Assembly (NCBI RefSeq): GCF_009711415.1
Contig: NZ_SMLZ01000089.1
Location: 1-59,406 of the forward strand
DNA length: 59,406 nt
Origin: Roseibium denhamense
GTDB taxonomy: Bacteria > Pseudomonadota > Alphaproteobacteria > Rhizobiales > Stappiaceae
Direction: 5' to 3'
Every line of letters begins with the position of its first letter. Position 1 is the first letter of the stretch. The position numbers and the translations under genes were made by a program. The notes below the pieces were generated by a model, which was not told where the DNA came from, did not search any database, and saw only the letters and a list, made by a program, of their open reading frames with translations. Shown one piece after another: positions 54,071 through 59,406 of the stretch.

Positions 54071-54384
54071 CGCACGGAAACGGCAGTTCCGGTCGCGCTC
54101 ACCATCAACATCGACCCGTTCTGGCCGACGGTTTCATAATCGAGATCAACACCAATGACTGCGTTTCCGCCCATAGCCTTTGCCTTGGCGCACATTTCCT
54201 CAATGGCGATCTCGCGCGCCTTTGCCAGCTCTTCCTCGTAAGCCGCCGACCGGCCGCCAACGATATCGCGGATGCCAGCGAAAATGTCCTTGAACAAGTT
54301 CGCGCCGAGGATCGCCTCACCGGTCACAAGACCTTTGTAGTCAATGTCTTTTCCTTGAATCGTATTGGTCGTGGTGACAAGCAT
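54067..54384 (-). CDS. YbjQ/UPF0145 family protein
   Basis: 105 residues, the whole YbjQ fold: [20 protein letters not shown], then [31 protein letters not shown] and [10 protein letters not shown]. The family is a heavy-metal-binding-domain-like protein of unknown role. The start at 54384 is the family start; earlier in-frame codons are not conserved. Confidence 0.9.
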   Translation of the reverse strand: MLVTTTNTIQGKDIDYKGLVTGEAILGANLFKDIFAGIRDIVGGRSAAYEEELAKAREIAIEEMCAKAKAMGGNAVIGVDLDYETVGQNGSMLMVSATGTAVSVR

Positions 54385-54468
54385 GCGGCGCCTCCAGAAG
54401 ATAATGAATCCTTGGAACAGATGGGGAGTTGGCGGGAACACTGCAAGAAAGTTGAGCCGACAAACCAG

Positions 54469-55995
54469 TCAGGCAGCCCGGCGGGACATATCCATTCCCC
54501 GGTAACTTAGCGCCTCTGCCAAATGGATCCGGGCGACCTGATCGAGACCATCTAGATCTGCCAAGGTGCGGGCAAGCTTTAGGACACGATGATACCCGCG
54601 CGCCGACAATTGCAAGGTATCAGCGGCCTCCCGCAAGAATGCAAGCCCCCTCTCATCCAGTGCCGAAATGGTTTCGATGACCGAGGCAGGCGCTTGCGCA
54701 TTTGTCCGGGCCGTGACGCCAAGGCCCAAGAAGCGGTCCAGCTGGATCTGCCGTGCCCGCGCGACCCGTTCTGCCACAACTCCAGACGGCTCGCTGTCCG
54801 CAGGGCCGATCAAGTCGCTTGCCGTGACTGCCGGAACATCAATGCGAAGATCGATCCTGTCCAGAAACGGGCCTGAAATCCGCGCCTGATACTCCGTTAC
54901 GCACCGCTCGCCCCGGCGGCACTGGTGGCCCGGTTCGCCAGCATGACCGCAGCGGCAGGGGTTCATTGCGGCAACCATCTGAATGCGGGCCGGATAGGTG
55001 ACCCGATGGTTGGCCCGGGCGATCACCGCTTCTCCGGTTTCCAAGGGCTGGCGCAGGCTATCAAGCACCTGCGGATTGAATTCCGGCAGTTCGTCCAGAA
55101 ACAACACGCCATGATGGGCGAGCGACACTTCTCCGGGCTTGGCACGCAGGCCACCGCCTACCAGTGCTGCCATTGATGCGGAATGATGCGGCGCGCGGAA
55201 AGGCCGGCGGTCGGATAGTTTGCCGTCGGCGAGTTCTCCGGCAAGCGATGCGATCATCGAGACTTCGAGAAGCTCGCGCGGCGTCAAGGGCGGCAGGATG
55301 GAGGGCAGGCGGCTTGCCAGCATCGACTTTCCGGACCCGGGCGGCCCGGTCATGAGAAGATTGTGCCCGCCTGCGGCTGCGATTTCCAGGGCCCGCTTGG
55401 CGCTCTCCTGTCCCTTGACGTCTTTCAGATCCGGAATTCCATCGGGCGATGCCCGGAGTTTTGCAGCCGGACGAGAGAGGACCTGTGTGCCTTTGAAATG
55501 ATTGGCCAGCTGGATCAGCGAGCGGGGCGCCAAAATATCCATCTCGGCATCTGCCCAGGCGGCCTCTCCGCCGCTTTCAACGGGGCAGATCAAGCCCTTT
55601 CCCAGCGCGTTGGCCCCCATCGCAGCAGGCAGCACACCGGCCACCGGTGCAATCGTACCATCAAGCCCGAGTTCGCCCAGGATAACGTAGTTTTCCAGAA
55701 ATTCGGCCGGAATGGCGCCGATCGCGGCCATGACACCCAGGGCAATCGGCAGGTCGTAATGCGAGCCTTCTTTGGGAAGATCAGCCGGGGCGAGGTTGAC
55801 GGTTACACGTTTTGCCGGCAGGGCCAGGCCCGACGCGGACAGCGCGGCCCGCACCCGTTCCCGGCTCTCACCAACGGCCTTGTCCGGGAGCCCGACGATC
55901 ATGAAGGCGACCATACCCGGCCCGACATGCACCTGCACGTCGACGGGAACTGCCTCTATCCCCTGAAAGGCCACCGTCGTCACCCGGCTGACCAT
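54469..55995 (-). CDS. comM: ComM/YifB family Mg-chelatase-like AAA+ ATPase
   Basis: 508 residues. N-terminal Lon-like fold (RVTTVAFQGIEAVPVDVQVH), Walker A TGPPGSGKSMLASRLPSILP near residue 215, Walker B VLFLDELPEFN, and EYQARISGPFLDRIDLRIDV with the sensor Arg. A C-terminal Mg_chelatase domain follows (REAADTLQLSARGYHRVLKL). ComM promotes branch migration during natural transformation. The start MVSRVTT at 55995 is the usual one; an upstream ATG adds six residues. Confidence 0.93.
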   Translation of the reverse strand: MVSRVTTVAFQGIEAVPVDVQVHVGPGMVAFMIVGLPDKAVGESRERVRAALSASGLALPAKRVTVNLAPADLPKEGSHYDLPIALGVMAAIGAIPAEFLENYVILGELGLDGTIAPVAGVLPAAMGANALGKGLICPVESGGEAAWADAEMDILAPRSLIQLANHFKGTQVLSRPAAKLRASPDGIPDLKDVKGQESAKRALEIAAAGGHNLLMTGPPGSGKSMLASRLPSILPPLTPRELLEVSMIASLAGELADGKLSDRRPFRAPHHSASMAALVGGGLRAKPGEVSLAHHGVLFLDELPEFNPQVLDSLRQPLETGEAVIARANHRVTYPARIQMVAAMNPCRCGHAGEPGHQCRRGERCVTEYQARISGPFLDRIDLRIDVPAVTASDLIGPADSEPSGVVAERVARARQIQLDRFLGLGVTARTNAQAPASVIETISALDERGLAFLREAADTLQLSARGYHRVLKLARTLADLDGLDQVARIHLAEALSYRGMDMSRRAA

Positions 55996-56155
55996 CGCCT
56001 CACCTTCAATCATTAAGTGTATTTAAAGTTCAACACACTTTTTGTTTCCGGGCAAGGAAACTCACGGACTTCAAACAACACAACGCAATGGGTCCCATGG
56101 TCAAGCCATGGGATGGCGTGGGCCGGATGAATGCACCGCGGTGCGAACGCACGCC

Positions 56156-59128
56156 CTAATGCGCTTCGTCCCAATTATCAGCCGCGCGGGCGTCGACCTG
56201 GAGCGGGACGGAGAGTTTCAGCGCCGGGTCGCAGGCGTTTTCCATGACATCCTTGATCAGGGGAATTGTGTCGTTGACCTGGGATTCGGGCACCTCAAAA
56301 ATCAGTTCGTCATGCACCTGCAGCAACATTTGCGCATCGAGCTTTGACGCCGTCAGCCGATCTTCCATCCGCACCATCGCACGGCGCAGAATATCGGACG
56401 CAGACCCCTGGATCGGCGCATTGATGGCCGCACGCTCATAAAATGCGCGCATGTTCGGGTTCTTGGTGTTCACATCCGGATAATGCGCCTTGCGGCCGAA
56501 AATCGTGGTCACATAGCCGTTTGCATGCACCTGTTTCTTGGTGGCTTCCATATAGTCCTTGATGCCCGGAAAGCGCTCGAAATAGGTCTTGATGTAATCG
56601 CCGGCTTCCCCGCGTGAAATGCCAAGCTGGTTGGCAAGGCCGAAAGCGGAAATGCCGTAAATGATGCCGAAATTGATCGCCTTGGCCTGACGGCGGACCA
56701 TCGGGTCCATGCCCTCAATCGGCGTTCCAAACATTTCCGATGCCGTCATTGCGTGAATGTCCAGCCCGTCTTCGAATGCCTTTTTCAGCTGCGGAATATC
56801 AGCCATATGCGCCAGCACGCGCAGTTCGATCTGGCTGTAGTCGGCAGAAATCAGCTTGTGGCCCTTTTCAGCAACAAACGCCTTGCGGATTTTGCGCCCG
56901 GATTCCGTCCGTACCGGAATATTCTGCAAGTTCGGCTCGGAAGACGACAGACGTCCTGTCGTTGTGGCCGCGAGCGCATAAGATGTGTGCACCCGTTTCG
57001 TTTCCGGATTTATGTAACCCGGAAGCGCATCGGAATAAGTGGATTTCAGCTTGGAAAGCTGGCGCCATTCGACAATCTTGGAGGGCAGCGCATGGCCTTC
57101 CGCCGCCAGATCCTCCAGAACCTGGGCCGAAGTTGACCAAGCACCGGTCTTGGTTTTCTTTCCGCCGGGCAAGCCCATCTTTCCGAAGAGAATATCTCCG
57201 AGCTGTTTTGGCGATCCGATGTTAAAGGTTTCGCCAGCAAGCTCGTAGATCTCGCTTTCAACCGCCGCCATGCCTTGCGCGAAATCCCCGGAAAGCCGGG
57301 ACAGCATCTGCCGGTCGACAGAAATGCCGCGCTTTTCCATACGTGCCAGTACCGGCACCATCGGCCGCTCGAGCGTTTCATAAACGGTGGCCATGCGATC
57401 AGAGGCCAAGCGCGGCTTCAGGATCAGCCAGAGACGCAAGGTGACATCGGCGTCCTCGGCTGCATAAGCGGTTGCCTTGCCGATTTCCACCTTGTCGAAG
57501 GTGATCATCGATTTGCCGGAGCCGCAGACTTCCTTGAACGGGATCGGCTTGTGGCCAAGCCAGCGCTCGGACAGTTCGTCCATGCCATTGCCGCCCTTGC
57601 CGGCATCCACCGTGTAGGACAGAAGCATTGTGTCGTCGTAAGGCGCGATATCAACCCCATGGCGGGTCATCACCAGCCAGTCATATTTGAGGTTCTGCGC
57701 GATCTTCAGGACCGCGCTATCCTCCAGCATCGGCTTGAGGATACAGAGCGCCTCATCCATCGGGATCTGGCCATCTACCAAGTCGCCACCGCCGAGCAGA
57801 TCGCCTTCCCCATCCTTGTGGGTCAGGGGAACATAACACGCCTTACCCGGATCGCAGGCAAGCGACAGGCCGACGAGTTCAGCCTGCATCGCATCGAGCG
57901 AAGTTGTTTCCGTATCGAATGCCACATATCCGGTCTCGTAGGCCTGAGCGACCCATTCCTTCAGCCGGTCTGCGCTTGTCACGGTTTCATAGGCACTGTT
58001 GTCAACTTGCATGGCGCCGATCCGTTCGGCACGGGCCTCTGCAACCGTTTGCGGCACCATCATACCGTCCGGAGCACCCGGCAGGTCACCCGGCACCTTG
58101 GACGCTTCGGACCCTGAAGATCCGCCGCCCGGGCGGTCCATCAAACGGCCCTTATGGTCCGGTTTGTCCCAGCCGGGAACATCGAAATCCGCTGCCTCAA
58201 TCCCTGCCTGATCCGCACCGGTCACTTCGGCCACACGCTTGGTCAACGTGCTAAAGCCCATGGCTTTCAAAAACCCGACCGCCTTCGGGCCATCCATATC
58301 GGTAACCGATAGATCTCCGACCGGAATTTCCACCGGCACGTCCTGTTTCAGGGTCACGAGCTGCTTGGAGATCCGCGCCTGATCAGCAAATTCGATCAGG
58401 TTCTCCCGGCGCTTCTTCTGTTTGATCGTGTCGGCCTGGGCGAGCAGAGTTTCCAGATCGCCAAATTCATTGATCAGGAGCGCGGCTGTTTTCAAGCCAA
58501 TGCCCGGAACGCCTGGAACATTGTCCACGCTGTCCCCGGCGAGAGACTGCACTTCAATGACCTTCTCCGGACCGACACCAAACTTTTCAAAAACTTCCGC
58601 TTCGCCGAAGATCTTGTTTTTCATGGTGTCGATCATGCCGACATTCGGCCCGATCAATTGCATCAGGTCCTTGTCGCCGGAGACGATGGTCACCCGCGCG
58701 CCCTGTTCGGCGGCCTGACGGGCATAGGTCGCGATCAGGTCGTCGGCCTCAAACCCCTCCTGCTCAATGCAGTGCGTGGAAAAGGCGCGGGTTGCTTCGC
58801 GGATCAATCCGAATTGCGGCACGAGATCTTCCGGCGGCTCGGGACGCTGCGCCTTGTACTCGGGATAGATCTCGTTCCGGAAGGTCTGCGCCGAATGGTC
58901 AAAAATCACCGCAAAATGCGTTGGTTCATCACCCGGCTCCGGAGAAAGCCCTTCCTGCAACAGCTTCCACAGCATGTTGCAAAAGCCCGAGACCGCGCCC
59001 ACAGGCAGCCCGTCCGACTTGCGCGTCAGCGGCGGCAACGCGTGATAGGCGCGGAAGATGAAGGTGGAGCCATCGACCAGGATCAGATGGTCGTCAGCGG
59101 TGAGAGCGGGGGAATCTTGTGTCGACAT
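56156..59128 (-). CDS. polA: DNA polymerase I
   Basis: 990 residues with all three domains. 5' nuclease (residues 1-310): LVDGSTFIFRAYHALP and AGDSVDNVPGVPGIGLKTAA. 3'-5' exonuclease (about 370-560) is intact: YVAFDTETTSLD. Polymerase: motif A SADYSQIELRVLAHM, motif B RRQAKAINFGIIYGIS, motif C QVHDELIFEVP near the C terminus. It serves in replication and repair. A longer linker (about residues 325-365) between the first two domains is usual in alphaproteobacteria. Confidence 0.97.
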   Translation of the reverse strand: MSTQDSPALTADDHLILVDGSTFIFRAYHALPPLTRKSDGLPVGAVSGFCNMLWKLLQEGLSPEPGDEPTHFAVIFDHSAQTFRNEIYPEYKAQRPEPPEDLVPQFGLIREATRAFSTHCIEQEGFEADDLIATYARQAAEQGARVTIVSGDKDLMQLIGPNVGMIDTMKNKIFGEAEVFEKFGVGPEKVIEVQSLAGDSVDNVPGVPGIGLKTAALLINEFGDLETLLAQADTIKQKKRRENLIEFADQARISKQLVTLKQDVPVEIPVGDLSVTDMDGPKAVGFLKAMGFSTLTKRVAEVTGADQAGIEAADFDVPGWDKPDHKGRLMDRPGGGSSGSEASKVPGDLPGAPDGMMVPQTVAEARAERIGAMQVDNSAYETVTSADRLKEWVAQAYETGYVAFDTETTSLDAMQAELVGLSLACDPGKACYVPLTHKDGEGDLLGGGDLVDGQIPMDEALCILKPMLEDSAVLKIAQNLKYDWLVMTRHGVDIAPYDDTMLLSYTVDAGKGGNGMDELSERWLGHKPIPFKEVCGSGKSMITFDKVEIGKATAYAAEDADVTLRLWLILKPRLASDRMATVYETLERPMVPVLARMEKRGISVDRQMLSRLSGDFAQGMAAVESEIYELAGETFNIGSPKQLGDILFGKMGLPGGKKTKTGAWSTSAQVLEDLAAEGHALPSKIVEWRQLSKLKSTYSDALPGYINPETKRVHTSYALAATTTGRLSSSEPNLQNIPVRTESGRKIRKAFVAEKGHKLISADYSQIELRVLAHMADIPQLKKAFEDGLDIHAMTASEMFGTPIEGMDPMVRRQAKAINFGIIYGISAFGLANQLGISRGEAGDYIKTYFERFPGIKDYMEATKKQVHANGYVTTIFGRKAHYPDVNTKNPNMRAFYERAAINAPIQGSASDILRRAMVRMEDRLTASKLDAQMLLQVHDELIFEVPESQVNDTIPLIKDVMENACDPALKLSVPLQVDARAADNWDEAH

Positions 59129-59167
59129 GGCGCGGATATTGCCCGCACCGGCGGCCTGAGGAAAGGC

Positions 59168-59406
59168 TCAATTTACAATGCGGGGCCGATCTGAGTTTCT
59201 AGCGAGATAAACTGCTAGGGGAGCCAAAGCTGGAAAACCGAAATCCATAATAATGCTCCAGCTAAATAATTTCGACTTATTTGCCGGATGTCCAGGACCA
59301 AAATATACATAAATCCAAATTATAAAAATTAGTAAAACAGAAAATAAAATTATGTAGAAAGGTTGATGTGAATTTCGGAAATAAGAATAGCAGACTCTCT
59401 CTATGG
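59168..59406 (-). CDS. partial gene: 3' end of an AT-rich membrane protein
   Basis: An open frame enters from the right edge and runs 78 codons to a TGA at 59168-59170, 39 bp upstream of polA. The sequence is AT-rich, unlike the rest of the window, yet stays open, which is unlikely by chance at that composition. Its product has two hydrophobic segments, FYIILFSVLLIFIIWIYVYF and WSIIMDFGFPALAPLAVYLA, so it is probably an integral membrane protein of unknown function. Low GC suggests recent acquisition. The 5' end lies outside the window. Confidence 0.5.
   Translation of the reverse strand, partial: IERVCYSYFRNSHQPFYIILFSVLLIFIIWIYVYFGPGHPANKSKLFSWSIIMDFGFPALAPLAVYLARNSDRPRIVN

Noticed and set aside
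57275..58117. 280-codon plus-strand frame inside polA
   Set aside because: It lies fully inside the polymerase I gene, opposite conserved exonuclease and polymerase sequence, with no credible start region.
1..59406. tRNA, rRNA, CRISPR array, transposon or prophage genes
   Set aside because: No such structure, repeat array, transposase, integrase or phage structural gene was recognised on either strand.

Overview
The window is 59.4 kb of a GC-rich, gene-dense chromosome of an alphaproteobacterium. The best guess is the order Hyphomicrobiales, close to Stappiaceae (Roseibium/Labrenzia-like). This rests on gene content and protein style: BioMNY, MocR/LysE pairs, BKACE/DUF849, a ferredoxin-linked adenylate cyclase, the RsmI/LpoA/YraN/GshB cluster and ComM beside PolA. 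It was not tested by database search. I see no rRNA, tRNA, CRISPR array, insertion sequence or prophage. About 57 complete or near-complete genes are supported, plus one partial gene at the right edge and one frameshifted permease.

Layout. 0.1-4.8 kb (minus): a biotin-uptake operon, bioM-bioN-bioY, followed by an acyl-CoA ligase and a thiolase that resemble the yhfT/yhfS partners of bioY in Firmicutes. 4.9-9.2 kb: a MocR regulator diverging from a LysE exporter across an array of ATTGTA half-sites, an orphan solute-binding protein, a YjiS-like small protein and a GcvA-like LysR regulator. 9.2-12.3 kb (minus): aminotransferase, BKACE enzyme and purU, probably catabolism of a beta-amino acid. 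12.4-15.2 kb: an M15-like lipoprotein, a YffB-like reductase, and an adenylate cyclase fused to a membrane domain and a 2Fe-2S ferredoxin. 15.2-21.9 kb: argE-like deacetylase and a Dpp/Opp-type ABC transporter whose second permease is frameshifted. 22.3-23.9 kb: a degenerate P1B-type ATPase that has lost its catalytic motifs. 24-27.3 kb: a xylonate-type dehydratase, an SCP2 protein and an orphan TRAP binding protein. 27.5-28.9 kb: an ECF41 sigma factor with its AhpD-like partner and a textbook ECF41 promoter. 29-31.6 kb: modABC. 31.7-40.7 kb: GMC oxidoreductase, two small proteins, a PEP-mutase-family enzyme, an AEC transporter, two divergent citrate synthases (one with a DNA-binding domain), an MBL hydrolase and a DUF533 protein. 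40.9-42.8 kb: an Lrp regulator and hppD around a shared palindrome, then a candidate small RNA. 42.8-47.9 kb: gshB, yraN, rsmI, lpoA-like and coaBC. 48-59.1 kb: a DODA dioxygenase, an OmpA protein, a cysteine-rich repeat protein, dut, a HAD phosphatase, cysK, an agmatinase-family enzyme, GNAT, YbjQ, comM and polA. 59.17-59.4 kb: the 3' part of an AT-rich membrane-protein gene.

The most unusual items are the inactivated P-type ATPase (22.3-23.9 kb), the bioMNY-ligase-thiolase cluster with a thiolase missing two catalytic residues, the divergent citrate-synthase pair with a probable self-operator, and the structured intergenic RNA candidate at 42.64-42.82 kb. Several regulatory circuits can be read directly from the DNA: ECF41 autoregulation, the Lrp/hppD operator, the MocR operator array, and a hairpin over the LysR ribosome binding site.
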